64,000 nucleotides of DNA from JAJDTQ01 sp965204235 (GCA_965204235.1 OZ241979.1:3844001-3908000); one strand, 5' to 3'. Numbered from the stretch's first letter, positions 17,119 to 26,041 are shown. Numbers and translations are program-made. Notes: a model not told the origin generated them from the sequence alone.

Positions 17119-18153
17119 CTACTTGCGCACCAGGAAGGACAGGCTCTCCTTCACGTGCGGAGGCATGTTGATGATTTCGCCCACGAGCCTCTCGACCTCC
17201 GGGCCGGAAACGTAGGTGACGACCAGCTTGGCTTTCCGGGCCTCCTCCAGGAGTCCGGGGTCTTTCAGGGTCTTCTCGTACGCTTGCCTCAGGATGGCCA
17301 GACGGTCCTCGGGGGTTCCGGGCGGGACGGCGAGCATCCGCTGGAACGCCATCTGGGAGGCCCAGGAGTTGTAGATCTGGAGGCCTTCCTTGCTCTTGAT
17401 CACGTCCTTGAACAGCGGCAGGTCCCTGGTCTCCGGGTCCTGGTAGCTGTGGCTGTCGATGACGAAGGGCACGAGCTTCTGCCCTCCCTCGGCGTCCAGC
17501 ATGCTTCGGGCCGTGACCCTCATGGACTCCCACTGGGAGCAGAAACCATCGACTTCACGCCCCTCCAGCGCCAGCCGTATGGTCGCGGTTCCCCGGTACC
17601 CGGTGATGAGCTTGAAGTTGGCGCCCATGGTCTCGTTCATGATGGTCGGGATGTCGTAGCCGGTGGAGCCTGCCCGGGTGGCGCCCATCTTGATGGGCTC
17701 CTTGGAGGCGAGCACCTCATCGAGGGTGGTCTTGCCGGTGAAGGCCATCATCATGCAGACGATCTCGCCCCGGCTGGGCGCCCCCACCCACTCCAGCTTC
17801 TCGAAGGGCACCGTGACCTTCTTGTCGCCCAGGCTCTTCTGCACGATCAGCGAGTTGTTGAACACTGCGCCGGTGAGGCCGTCGGGCTTGGCCCGCCGGG
17901 CGATGTAGTTGGCCGAGATGAGGCTTCCGGCCCCGGTCATGTTCTGCACCAGGGTCGTGGGGTTGCCGGGAACGTACTTGCCGAAGTAGCGGGCGATCAG
18001 CCGCGTGTAGGTGTCGTAGCCGCCCCCGGGCGAGAAGCCCACGATGAAGCGGAACGTCTTGCCCTTGTAGAAGTCCTCGGCGTGCGCCGCGGAAGCCGCG
18101 GCGACGACGCTTCCAAGAACCAGCGCCGCGGCCATACAGGATATGCGTCTCAT
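17119..18153 (-). CDS. Tripartite tricarboxylate transporter substrate-binding protein (TctC/Bug family)
   Basis: A 344-residue periplasmic protein. Residues 1-25 form a signal peptide ending AASAAHA. The mature part starts FYKGKTFRFIVGFSPGGGYD, the hallmark of the Bug/TctC fold, and is followed by NPTTLVQNMTGAGS. These proteins bind carboxylates with high affinity and deliver them to TctA/TctB. No tctA/tctB is adjacent here, so it may be an orphan receptor serving the Tct membrane proteins at 39.8-42 kb or another system. It is convergent with the ligase gene. Confidence 0.85.
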   Translation of the reverse strand: MRRISCMAAALVLGSVVAAASAAHAEDFYKGKTFRFIVGFSPGGGYDTYTRLIARYFGKYVPGNPTTLVQNMTGAGSLISANYIARRAKPDGLTGAVFNNSLIVQKSLGDKKVTVPFEKLEWVGAPSRGEIVCMMMAFTGKTTLDEVLASKEPIKMGATRAGSTGYDIPTIMNETMGANFKLITGYRGTATIRLALEGREVDGFCSQWESMRVTARSMLDAEGGQKLVPFVIDSHSYQDPETRDLPLFKDVIKSKEGLQIYNSWASQMAFQRMLAVPPGTPEDRLAILRQAYEKTLKDPGLLEEARKAKLVVTYVSGPEVERLVGEIINMPPHVKESLSFLVRK

Positions 18154-18232
18154 GGATGCCCCTCCGTTTCCTCCGTGTTCCGGCGTCCCCGACGCCGAGC
18201 CCCCCCTTGGCTACAGAAGCGCCGCCGGGATG

Positions 18233-19471
18233 TCAAGGCTTTCCGTTCGCGCCATAGCGGACCTCCCGGAGCTGGATCCGTGCCGCCCGGGTGGATCGTT
18301 CCTCCGAGAACTTCTCCACATGCGACACGTCGTGGATCGAGTCGAACACGACCAGCACCGCGCCGTCGGCGATCCGAACCTCCACTGCCTTGCCCTCCTG
18401 GGTAAACGTCACCAGCGCCCTGCGGCGGTCCGGGGAAATGGCGACCCCGCCTCTCCACTGGGTGTACAGTTCCCGTAAATGGCCGGGAGTGCGGTGGTTC
18501 GGGAAGATGGTGGTCTCCTCGCCGCTCGCCGCGTCCACCATCAGCAGCCGTGATACGCTCAGGGCGCCGTCCGCGGTCCTGCCGCCCTGGTTGTCGAGCA
18601 GGAGGAACCGGGACCCTTCGAAATGCAGGACGGAGTGCTGCATCATGAACCCGCCGCGCACCAGGCGCTTCAACCGATGGGTTTCGCGGTCCAATACGGC
18701 GAAGGCATGCAGGTTCCTCATGGACACGACCAGGTCTCCGGGTTCGAGGCCCGCGCCCGCGGCGTCTTCTCCCAGCGGGTGGACGGAATTGACATGGGTC
18801 GGGTCACAGGGATCCGTATAGGTCAACAGCGAGGCATAGGGGGACTGCGTTAGGGCGTCGAAGACGGAAACCCCTTTCGGCAGCCCCCCCCTCCCCCCGT
18901 ACGGGTGAGTATGACTGAACCGGAAGACCACCAGGAGATCCCCATTGGCGTATTTCAGTACTCCCATTATCCGCGAATGGTCGAGAAAGGACCACCCGAT
19001 CACGTGCTCGTACAGGAAACCCTGGGTGAACTCCTCCTTCTCCAGCCGCTTCTCCAACACGTCGGGGCGGTACGGCCACGCCTGCCGGACTTCGCCGCGG
19101 CCTGTGTACTCCACCGCAAGACAGCCTACGTGATCCGGACAGTACTCCCGGAAGCGATACGGCCCTCCCGGAACCAGGATCGGGTCGGTCAGGTGATCGC
19201 TGCCGATGAACTCGAAGCGCCGGTCCGCCGCCTGGTCGGGAGGGACATCCACGAACCCCGTCATCAGGACATGGGAGGGAGTAAGGAGGTTCGCCGCGAC
19301 CGCCACGGTGAAGGTCTTGTAGGCGGTGCGCAGCAGATCGTAGGGAAAGACCCTGTACCGCGCGACGTACACCCCGCCGGCGAAGGCCGCCAGCATGAGC
19401 GCTGCCATGAACAGGAGCACCGACGCTCTTCTCGGCAATGCCCGAAAGGCTCCGTGCATCTCGCCAACCAT
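18233..19471 (-). CDS. Arylsulfotransferase (ASST)-like membrane-anchored protein
   Basis: A 412-residue protein with one N-terminal membrane anchor near residues 15-38 (VLLFMAALMLAAFAGGVYVA) and a long extracytoplasmic part. The stretches TDPCDPTHVNSVHPL, DLVVSMRNLHAFAVLDRET and GGFMMQHSVLHFEGSRFLL look like blades of the arylsulfotransferase-type beta-propeller, in which two conserved histidines matter. Whether it transfers sulfate cannot be judged. The ATG at 19471 is chosen; the ATG at 19459 has a slightly better leader (GGCGAG). It is divergent from the glutaredoxin gene. Confidence 0.5.
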   Translation of the reverse strand: MVGEMHGAFRALPRRASVLLFMAALMLAAFAGGVYVARYRVFPYDLLRTAYKTFTVAVAANLLTPSHVLMTGFVDVPPDQAADRRFEFIGSDHLTDPILVPGGPYRFREYCPDHVGCLAVEYTGRGEVRQAWPYRPDVLEKRLEKEEFTQGFLYEHVIGWSFLDHSRIMGVLKYANGDLLVVFRFSHTHPYGGRGGLPKGVSVFDALTQSPYASLLTYTDPCDPTHVNSVHPLGEDAAGAGLEPGDLVVSMRNLHAFAVLDRETHRLKRLVRGGFMMQHSVLHFEGSRFLLLDNQGGRTADGALSVSRLLMVDAASGEETTIFPNHRTPGHLRELYTQWRGGVAISPDRRRALVTFTQEGKAVEVRIADGAVLVVFDSIHDVSHVEKFSEERSTRAARIQLREVRYGANGKP

Positions 19472-19580
19472 AGCATGGCGAACGTCCGTGTCCAGATCCA
19501 CCACCAAACGAGGGGAGCGCGCGTTGAGAAATGGTCTGACGGGTGTTAGGCTGTGATGAACCAGCCGGAAGGAGGAACCC

Positions 19581-19814
19581 ATGCCAGAATCCGTCATCCT
19601 GTTTACCCAGCCCGGTTGACCCCCTTGCCATCGAGAGAAGGAGTATCTTTCTCAAAAGGGCGTCGATTTCGTGGAGAAGAACATTCGCGAAGACCAGGAG
19701 GCCATGAAGGACCTGCTGGCCCGCGGATTCCAGAGCACCCCCGTGGTCATCATCGACGGCGAGGCGGTGGTGGGCTTCCACCCGGAGCGCATCGACTCGC
19801 TCCTGGGTTCGTGA
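19581..19814 (+). CDS. Glutaredoxin-like selenoprotein with UPPC redox motif (in-frame TGA = Sec)
   Basis: Reading from the ATG at 19581, which has GGAGGA 6 nt upstream, gives MPESVILFTQPG, then TGA at 19617-19619, then PPCHREKEYLSQKGVDF and on without interruption to TGA at 19812. The 77-residue product is a complete glutaredoxin/NrdH-like domain with the cis-proline segment STPVVIIDGE and the closing GFHPERIDSLLG. The only in-frame stop falls exactly on the first Cys of the CPPC active site, giving U13-P-P-C16. A hairpin suitable as a bacterial SECIS starts right behind the TGA. Selenocysteine insertion is therefore the best reading; a Cys-to-stop mutation is the alternative. It would reduce disulfides using glutathione or a thioredoxin reductase. 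Confidence 0.78.
19622..19660 (+). promoter_or_regulatory. Putative bacterial SECIS hairpin
   Basis: Directly downstream of the in-frame TGA, CCCTT (19622-19626) can pair with AAGGG (19656-19660). An upper stem GAGAGA (19633-19638) pairs with TTTCTC (19648-19653, one G-U). The apical loop AGGAGTATC begins 20 nt after the TGA and has G at its second position, as bacterial SECIS elements usually need for SelB binding. Confidence 0.6.
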
Positions 19815-19829
19815 AGGCATAGCCGCCGC

Positions 19830-19868
19830 CGCGGCGCGGGTCGGCCGAGGCGGCCGACCCGCGCCGCG
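19830..19868. terminator. Strong GC hairpin after the selenoprotein gene
   Basis: A perfect 17-bp inverted repeat (19830-19846 and 19852-19868) with a 5-nt loop starts 16 nt after the glutaredoxin stop codon. No T-run follows. It likely separates the glutaredoxin transcript from the restriction enzyme gene. Confidence 0.6.
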
Positions 19869-19991
19869 AGCGCCCTGGGGGTCCCTCCCCCGCCGTTTCC
19901 CCTTCCCGCGGATCTCTACGGCGGGCATGGCGCGGACTCACAGTCGAAGCCGTTTGGAAACCTCCGCTTCACCGTCGGAAGGCGCCGCCGC

Positions 19992-22850
19992 ATGAAACCG
20001 GACGCCTTCATCGCCAAGTGGCGGGCGTCGGAACTGAAGGAGCGCTCCGCGGCCCAGGAGCACTTCATCGACCTCTGTCGGCTGCTGGGCGAACCGACGC
20101 CGGCCGAAGCCGACCCCACCGGCGAGAGCTACTGTTTCGAGCGCGGCGCGCGCAAGGACGCCGGCGGCGACGGCTGGGCCGACGTGTGGAAGCGGCACTG
20201 CTTCGCCTGGGAGTACAAGGGCCGCCACGCCAACCTCGACGCCGCCTTCGACCAGCTCCGGCAGTACGCGCTGGCGCTGGAGAACCCGCCGCTCCTCATC
20301 GTCTCGGACATGGTGCGGTTCCGCCTCCGCACCAACTGGACCAACAGCGTAAGCGAGACCCATGAGTTCGCGCTGGACGACCTGGCGGATGCGGCCGTCC
20401 GCGACAAGCTCAAATGGGCCATGTCCGATCCCGAGCGTCTGCGGCCCGGTGAGAGCCGACAGGCGCTGACGGAGCGTGCAGCCGCGGCCTTTGCCTCGCT
20501 GGCGCAGGAGTTGCGGGAGCGCGGGCACGAGCCGCAGGCGGTGGCGCATTTCGTCAACCGTCTGGTCTTCTGCATGTTCGCGGAGGACGTGGGCCTGCTG
20601 CCCGACCGGATCTTCACGCGGATGCTGGAGCAGGCGCGCCTGCGGTCCGGGGAGTTCACCCACATGGCTCGCGCCCTGTTCGGGGCCATGGCCGCGGGCG
20701 GCCTCGTCGGCTTCGAGCCGGTGGCGTGGTTCGACGGCGGGCTGTTCGACGACGATGCGGCGCTGCCCCTGGAGCGGCCCGAGATCGAGACGGCGCTCGC
20801 GGCCGCGGCCCTCGACTGGTCGGAGATCGACCCTTCGATCCTGGGCATGCTGTTCGAGCGCGGTCTCGACCCGGACAAGCGTTCGCAGCTCGGCGCCCAC
20901 TACACCGACCGTGACAAGATCCTGCGGATCGTGGAGCCGGTGGTGACCCGGCGGCTGCTGGCGGAGTGGGAGTCGGCCAAGGCGGAGATCGCCGCCGCGC
21001 TGGAACGGGCCGAAACGGCTCGGTCGCCGGCAGCGCGAACCCGGCAACGCGCACGAGCCGAACGGTCGTTGCGCGAGTTCCTCCGGCGGCTGCGAGGCTT
21101 CACAGTGCTCGACCCCGCCTGCGGCTCGGGCAACTTCCTCTACCTGGCGCTGCACGCGCTCAAGGACCTGGAACACCGGGTGCAACTGGAAGCCGAGGCC
21201 ATGGGCCTCCAGCGGGCCTTTCCCGCGGTGGGGCCGGCCAACGTCAAGGGCATCGAGGTCAGTGCCTACGCCGCGGAGCTGGCCCGCGTCTCGGTGTGGA
21301 TCGGCGAGATCCAGTGGATGCGGCGCAACGGCTTCTCCGAATCGAGGGATCCGATCCTGAAGCCACTGGAAACCATCGAATGCCGCGACGCGCTGCTGAC
21401 GCCGGAGGGCAGGGAATCGGAATGGCCGCGGGCCGACGTGGTCATCGGCAACCCGCCGTTCCTCGGCGGCAAGCTGCTCAACGCCCACCTCGGCGAGGAC
21501 TACGTTTCGAGCCTTTTCAAGGTCTATGAAGGCCGTGTGCCCGCGGAGGCGGACCTCGTCTGCTACTGGTTCGTGAAGGCGGGAGAGCAGTTGAGGCGGG
21601 GCAGGGCGAAGCGGGCAGGCCTGGTCTCGACCAACTCCATTCGGGGTGGGGCGAACCGGCGGGCCTTGCACCGCGCCGTCAGGGACAGTCCGATCTTCGA
21701 GGCATGGAGCGACGAGCCGTGGGTCATCGACGGGGCCGCGGTGCGGGTGTCCCTGGTGTGCTTTTCCCGGCAGGAGGAGGCGCCGGGACCGGAGAGGCGG
21801 CTCGACGGGCGGCCGGTGGACGAGGTCCACGCGGACCTGACCGCGAGCCGCGGCGGCGCCGGCATCGACCTCACCGGGGCGCGGCGGCTCCACCGGAACG
21901 CGGGCGTCGCGTTCATGGGCGACACCAAGGGCGGCTCTTTCGAGGTTCCGGGAGAGCAGGCGAGGGACTGGCTCCGGGAGCCTGTGAACCCCAACGGAAG
22001 GCCCAATTCGGACGTCTTGCGGCCCTGGATGAACGGCATGGACGTGGCCCGGCGTCCTGGGGATAAGTGGATCGTCGATTTCGGCTGGAGCATGGTGCGG
22101 GAGGAGGCGGCGCTCTACGACGCGCCGTACCGGCACGCGAGGGAGCACGTCCATCCCATGCGGCAGCGCAACCGCCGCGAATCCTACCGCACGGGCTGGT
22201 GGCGGCACGTGGAGCCAAGACAGGGCATGTGGCGGGCGCTCGAAGGACTTTCGCGTTACATCGCGACGCCGCGCCTGACGAAGCACCGCCTGTTCGTCTG
22301 GCTCGACGCCGGCATCTGCCCGGACAGCCAACTGATCGTCATCGTGCGTGAGGACGACGCGACTTTCGGGATCCTGCACAGCCGCTTCCACGAGGCGTGG
22401 TCGCTGCGGCTCGGCACCAGCCTGGGGGAGACCCCGCGCTATACACCCACCACCACCTTCGAGACCTTCCCCTTCCCCGAAGGGCTGTGGCCCGACGTCC
22501 CCGCGGCCGACTGCGCAGGCCATCCGCGCGTCGCGGCCATCGCAGAGGCGGCCCGGCGGCTGGTCGAATTGCGGGACCGCTGGATCAACCCGCCCGAGTG
22601 GGTGGAGTGGGTGGACGAGCCGATCCCCGGCTACCCCAAGCGCCCGGTTCCCCGCGACCGGGCGGCGGCGAAGAAGCTCAAGGCCCGCACCCTCACCAAC
22701 CTCTACAACACTCGCCCGCAGTGGCTCGCCGACGCCCATGCGGACCTCGACGCCGCGGTCGCCGCGGCCTACGGCTGGCCGTCGGACATCGGGGAAGACG
22801 ACGTACTCCGCGAACTGCTGGCGTTGAACTTGGCGGCCAAGCGCCGGTAA
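19992..22850 (+). CDS. MmeI-like single-chain type IIL restriction-modification enzyme
   Basis: A 952-residue protein combining nuclease and methylase. The N-terminus has a PD-(D/E)xK-like site (D60/D63 ... E74-Y-K76 in WEYKGRH). A helical spacer follows, then methylase motif I DPACGSGNF near residue 374 and motif IV NPPF near 487. The remaining 450 residues hold the target-recognition domain (YTPTTTFETFPFPEG) and a C-terminal helical end. This order matches the MmeI family, which methylates one strand and cuts about 20 nt away. It stands alone without a partner gene and at host-like GC, so it may be long resident. The recognition site cannot be predicted here. Confidence 0.8.
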   Translation: MKPDAFIAKWRASELKERSAAQEHFIDLCRLLGEPTPAEADPTGESYCFERGARKDAGGDGWADVWKRHCFAWEYKGRHANLDAAFDQLRQYALALENPPLLIVSDMVRFRLRTNWTNSVSETHEFALDDLADAAVRDKLKWAMSDPERLRPGESRQALTERAAAAFASLAQELRERGHEPQAVAHFVNRLVFCMFAEDVGLLPDRIFTRMLEQARLRSGEFTHMARALFGAMAAGGLVGFEPVAWFDGGLFDDDAALPLERPEIETALAAAALDWSEIDPSILGMLFERGLDPDKRSQLGAHYTDRDKILRIVEPVVTRRLLAEWESAKAEIAAALERAETARSPAARTRQRARAERSLREFLRRLRGFTVLDPACGSGNFLYLALHALKDLEHRVQLEAEAMGLQRAFPAVGPANVKGIEVSAYAAELARVSVWIGEIQWMRRNGFSESRDPILKPLETIECRDALLTPEGRESEWPRADVVIGNPPFLGGKLLNAHLGEDYVSSLFKVYEGRVPAEADLVCYWFVKAGEQLRRGRAKRAGLVSTNSIRGGANRRALHRAVRDSPIFEAWSDEPWVIDGAAVRVSLVCFSRQEEAPGPERRLDGRPVDEVHADLTASRGGAGIDLTGARRLHRNAGVAFMGDTKGGSFEVPGEQARDWLREPVNPNGRPNSDVLRPWMNGMDVARRPGDKWIVDFGWSMVREEAALYDAPYRHAREHVHPMRQRNRRESYRTGWWRHVEPRQGMWRALEGLSRYIATPRLTKHRLFVWLDAGICPDSQLIVIVREDDATFGILHSRFHEAWSLRLGTSLGETPRYTPTTTFETFPFPEGLWPDVPAADCAGHPRVAAIAEAARRLVELRDRWINPPEWVEWVDEPIPGYPKRPVPRDRAAAKKLKARTLTNLYNTRPQWLADAHADLDAAVAAAYGWPSDIGEDDVLRELLALNLAAKRR

Positions 22851-22881
22851 GCCGCGCCGAACCTGAAATCGGAGGTAAGGA

Positions 22882-23046
22882 ATGTCTGAACAAGACTGGC
22901 TTGAGTTCCTCTCTATCTGGGAAAGGGCTAAGGCGAGGCACTGTCCTCATGCAGGGTCATCTCTACGGGAACGAGGCGCCGTCTCGACAGGCTGGAAACC
23001 GAAGGGAATCATCCCTCGATGTCTCGATCCTTCAGGGTTCCCATGA
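22882..23046 (+). CDS. Possible small protein, unrecognised
   Basis: A 54-residue frame (MSEQDWLEFLSIWERAKARH...) with a GGAGGT ribosome-binding site 5 nt before the ATG. It lies 31 nt after the restriction enzyme gene. Its last 15 codons fall within a dispersed repeat, so the present end may be secondary. No family is recognised. The good Shine-Dalgarno sequence is the main reason to list it. Confidence 0.35.
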   Translation: MSEQDWLEFLSIWERAKARHCPHAGSSLRERGAVSTGWKPKGIIPRCLDPSGFP

Positions 23047-23174
23047 GCGAGGCCGCGTCCAGATGCAAACCGCTCCGGCGATCCTCGAAACGGGGTCACG
23101 TCGATACCGGAGGATCCTGCATGGACAAACTCGACGGATCGCCGTATGGTATCTGCTGGAAGCGAGGTGACCCC

Positions 23175-23777
23175 ATGAAGACGAACGGTGAACCGGAGAC
23201 CCTTGCCGAGGCGGCCCGGTCGCGTGGACTCGTGGCCGCTCCCGGACGGCTGGTTGCAGGGTTGGCGTTGTTCCTGCTGGTGTGCGCGCCACTGGCGGTC
23301 TTTGCGGCTCCTCCGGCGTTGCAGACGCCGGCGCCGGTGATCTACCTGGCGGACAACCTCGACGAGCAGGACGACCTGGGGTTCTGCATCGACACGGTGG
23401 GAAGGGGTTTCGGGGAGAAGCTGCACGCCCATTCGTGCAAGCCCCGCGGCGGGGACGTGCAGTTCTCGTACGACGAGGCGTCGCGGCGGATCGTTTCCGC
23501 GACCTACGCGGGCAAGTGCGCGACCTTGACGGCGCCCGCGGCCCCGGGCGTCTCCCTGGGGTTGGTAGATTGCTCCGACGACTCCCCCGAGCAGCGGTTC
23601 GATTACGACCGCAAGACCCTGGAGTTCCGGCCTGCGGGCGGCGAGGCCCTCTGTCTTGCGGTGGGGTCCGCCAGCAGGACGGCCGGGCCGTTCATGTCCC
23701 GCAGCCTGGAGCTCGCGCCGTGCGGGGCCACCGACGCCAGGTACAGGCAGTGGCGCATCGAGCGCGGCAAGGGTTGA
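23175..23777 (+). CDS. Secreted protein, possible ricin-type beta-trefoil
   Basis: A 200-residue protein with a signal peptide or anchor at residues 20-45 (LVAGLALFLLVCAPLAVFA). The mature part has six cysteines spread as C-x(n)-C pairs (FCIDTV, HSCKPRG, KCATL, DCSDD, LCLAV, PCGAT) and ends YRQWRIERG. The repeating LxxVDC---PEQRFDYD and LELAPC----RYRQW units resemble the QxW repeats of ricin B-type carbohydrate-binding domains. No catalytic domain is attached. The start is the ATG at 23175; an upstream frame is open but lacks a signal sequence. Confidence 0.55.
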   Translation: MKTNGEPETLAEAARSRGLVAAPGRLVAGLALFLLVCAPLAVFAAPPALQTPAPVIYLADNLDEQDDLGFCIDTVGRGFGEKLHAHSCKPRGGDVQFSYDEASRRIVSATYAGKCATLTAPAAPGVSLGLVDCSDDSPEQRFDYDRKTLEFRPAGGEALCLAVGSASRTAGPFMSRSLELAPCGATDARYRQWRIERGKG

Positions 23778-23788
23778 GGCAGTCCGAA

Positions 23789-23835
23789 GCGCGTCCTTCG
23801 ACTTCGCTTCGCTACGCTCAGGACGAACGGGGACA
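23789..23835 (+). repeat. Dispersed repeat, copy 2 (core)
   Basis: GCGCGTCCTTCGACTTCGC followed by TACGCTCAGGACGAACGGGG, the core of the dispersed repeat, lies 11 nt after the secreted-protein gene. A second repeat type (CCATCCATGTCTCGATCG, then GGTTTCCC) follows at about 23916-23958. Confidence 0.75.
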
Positions 23836-24001
23836 GGGTCCGCCCCGAATCCACACTCGCACGCCCTGGGTCACGCCGCTGTGCCCGGGACGAAAGGGGA
23901 GAGGAGGGGCACGGTGGGGGAAGTCCCCCATCCATGTCTCGATCGTTCATGGTTTCCCGGTATGACAGGAGGGCGGGCGTGAACGGGGGCGTCGGGAACG
24001 G

Positions 24002-25054
24002 ATGACCAGCAGACCGAGAGTCGGCGCCGGGGGACGGGGGAGCCGTGACAACCCACGGAACCGGTTCGAGGCCGTCGCACTGGTTCCGGACGAACCGTCG
24101 GACGGACCCCGCACCACGCTCCTGAGGGACCTCTCCCGGTCCATCATCTCCTACAACGACAGCCCCGACGTCGGCTTCGAGGCCAGCGTCAACCCGTACC
24201 GAGGCTGCGAGCATGGCTGCATCTACTGCTACGCCCGGCCCACGCACGAATACCTGGGGTTCTCCGCGGGCCTGGATTTCGAGTCCAGGATCCTGGTCAA
24301 GGAAAAGGCGCCGGAGCTGCTGAGGGCGGAGCTGGCGTCGCCCCGGTGGAAACCGCAGGTGATCGCCATGTGCGGCGTCACCGACCCCTATCAGCCGGTG
24401 GAGCGCCGGCTGGAGCTCACGCGGGGTTGCCTCAAGGTGCTTGCCGCGTTCCGGAACCCGGTGGCCATCGTCACCAAGAACCACCTGGTGACCCGGGACC
24501 TGGACCTGCTCGGGGAGTTGGCGGCCCACGACGCGGCCCTCGTGTTCGTCTCGGTCACGACCCTGGACGGCGACCTTTGCGGCAGGATGGAGCCCCGCGC
24601 TTCGCAACCCGGTCTGCGTCTGGACGCCATCCGCGCCCTGAGCCGCGCCGGTATTCCCGTGGGCGTGCTGGTGGCGCCGGTGATCCCCGCCCTCAACGAC
24701 CACGAGATGCCGGCCATCCTGGGGGCTGCCGCGGAAGCCGGGGCCGGGTGCGCGGGCTATACGCTGTTGCGTCTGCCTTTCGGCGTCAAGGGCCTGTTCG
24801 AGAACTGGCTGGAAGAGCACTTCCCCGAACGCAAGGAGAAGGTGTTGCACCGCATCCGCGAGGTCCGCGGGGGCCGCCTCAACGCCACCGGCTTCGGCGC
24901 CCGGATGAAAGGGCAGGGGATCTTCGCCCAGCAACTGAAGGGGTTGTTCCAGGCCGCCTGCCGCAAGGCGGGCCTGACCCACAGGACCTGGAGCCTGTCC
25001 ACCGCGTCGTTCCAGGTGGAGACCCCGCAACTCCCGTTGTTCGGCAACGGCTAG
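24002..25054 (+). CDS. PA0069-family radical SAM protein (spore photoproduct lyase-like)
   Basis: A 350-residue protein with the radical SAM cluster motif CEHGCIYCYARP (C69, C73, C76) binding a 4Fe-4S cluster. The conserved flanks SVNPYRGCEHGC and the segments AMCGVTDPYQPVERR and TGFGARMKGQGIFA are typical of the PA0069/Rv2578c-like family related to spore photoproduct lyase. The reaction is unknown; family members may repair DNA or modify macromolecules. It stands alone between the secreted-protein gene and a convergent SDR gene. Confidence 0.85.
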   Translation: MTSRPRVGAGGRGSRDNPRNRFEAVALVPDEPSDGPRTTLLRDLSRSIISYNDSPDVGFEASVNPYRGCEHGCIYCYARPTHEYLGFSAGLDFESRILVKEKAPELLRAELASPRWKPQVIAMCGVTDPYQPVERRLELTRGCLKVLAAFRNPVAIVTKNHLVTRDLDLLGELAAHDAALVFVSVTTLDGDLCGRMEPRASQPGLRLDAIRALSRAGIPVGVLVAPVIPALNDHEMPAILGAAAEAGAGCAGYTLLRLPFGVKGLFENWLEEHFPERKEKVLHRIREVRGGRLNATGFGARMKGQGIFAQQLKGLFQAACRKAGLTHRTWSLSTASFQVETPQLPLFGNG

Positions 25055-25094
25055 CGCCGCGTTCCGGACCCGTTCGGCAGTCGCCGGAGGCCGT

Positions 25095-25859
25095 TTACGG
25101 CATCAGCTCCCCGCCGTTGACCCCCACCACCTGCCCGGTCATGTAGCTGCTCGCAGGGCTCAGCAGGAACAACGCCAAGTCCGCTACCTCGCCCGGTTGG
25201 CCGAGCCGTCCCATGGGCACGATCAGGGAACGTTCCGACCGTCGCTCGTCCAGGGCGGCGCCGGTGAGTCCGCGGCGCCACATGGGCGTGTCGATGGGGC
25301 CCGGGGCGAGGGCGTTGATGCGGATGCCGCGTCCCGCGACCTCACGGGCCGCGGCCTTGGTGAGGGCGGCGATGCCGGCCTTGGCCGCGGAGTAGTGGGA
25401 CGCGAACTCCTGGCCCTTGAGACCGTGCATGGAGGAAAGGCTCGCGATCGCGCCGAACCCGGCCTCCATCATCCGGGGCAGGACCGCGCGTATGCAGTAG
25501 AAAGTCCCGTTCAGGTGGACGTCGATCATGCGGGCCCAGTCCGCGTCGCTGATCTCGTGCACCGGCTTCTGCTGGGAGATGCCGGCGACGTTCACCAGGT
25601 AGGCGAGGCCGCCGAACTCGGCGTGGGCCCTGGCGACCGCGGCGTCCACCTGGTCCGAGCGGGAGACGTCCAGGGTCAGCGGCAGCGCGACGCCGCCGGC
25701 CGCGGTGATGCGGGACGCGGTATCCTCGGCCTTGGCGGAGTCCAGGTCGGCCACCGCCACCCGCACCTTCTGCGCGCCCAGCTTGAGCGCGACGGCTTGG
25801 CCGATGCCGCTGCCGCCGCCGGTCACGAACGCGCTGTCCCGTTCCATGTCCCACTGCAT
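25095..25859 (-). CDS. Short-chain dehydrogenase/reductase
   Basis: A 254-residue classical SDR. It has the cofactor motif TGGGSGIG (residues 13-20), NVAG replacing the usual NNAG (90-93), and the catalytic S142/S143, Y156 and K160 in LSSMHG...HYSAAK. The C-terminus has INALAPGPIDTPMW and the closing SYMTGQVVGVNGG. It resembles FabG-type 3-oxoacyl reductases and acts on an alcohol or ketone with NAD(P). The start at 25859 has GGAGGTGGTC before it; the ATG at 25847 is a second choice. It is convergent with the radical SAM gene. Confidence 0.85.
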   Translation of the reverse strand: MQWDMERDSAFVTGGGSGIGQAVALKLGAQKVRVAVADLDSAKAEDTASRITAAGGVALPLTLDVSRSDQVDAAVARAHAEFGGLAYLVNVAGISQQKPVHEISDADWARMIDVHLNGTFYCIRAVLPRMMEAGFGAIASLSSMHGLKGQEFASHYSAAKAGIAALTKAAAREVAGRGIRINALAPGPIDTPMWRRGLTGAALDERRSERSLIVPMGRLGQPGEVADLALFLLSPASSYMTGQVVGVNGGELMP

Positions 25860-25984
25860 GACCACCTCCGGGGTTCGCCTGCGTCGATGCGGCGAACCTA
25901 TCACCGGGGGCCGGCGACGGTCAAACAGCCGCCGCCGACAGCGCCGCCATTGGCTTCCGGCGCGAGTTGGCGTATGGTGCGACC

Positions 25985-26041
25985 GTGGGCTACGAGTTCG
26001 AGTGAGACGATGCCAAGGCCAGGACGAACATCATCAGTGCA
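25985..26041 (+). pseudogene. BrnT-like toxin N-terminal remnant with nonsense codon
   Basis: From the GTG at 25985 the frame reads VGYEFE, stop (TGA), DDAKARTNII. BrnT ribonuclease toxins begin YEFEWDEAKA--N--KHGV, so the TGA sits where a conserved Trp (TGG) is expected. The match ends before the KHG motif, leaving only the toxin start. The following small gene may be the surviving partner. The similarity is short, hence modest confidence. Confidence 0.35.

Noticed and set aside
19938..22739. Long open frame on the minus strand opposite the MmeI-like gene
   Set aside because: A shadow of the plus-strand gene, low in complexity, without recognisable motifs.
25985..26008. TGA in the BrnT-like fragment as a possible selenocysteine codon
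   Set aside because: The family has a structural Trp at this place, not Cys, and the downstream part of the toxin is missing, so decay is the simpler reading.
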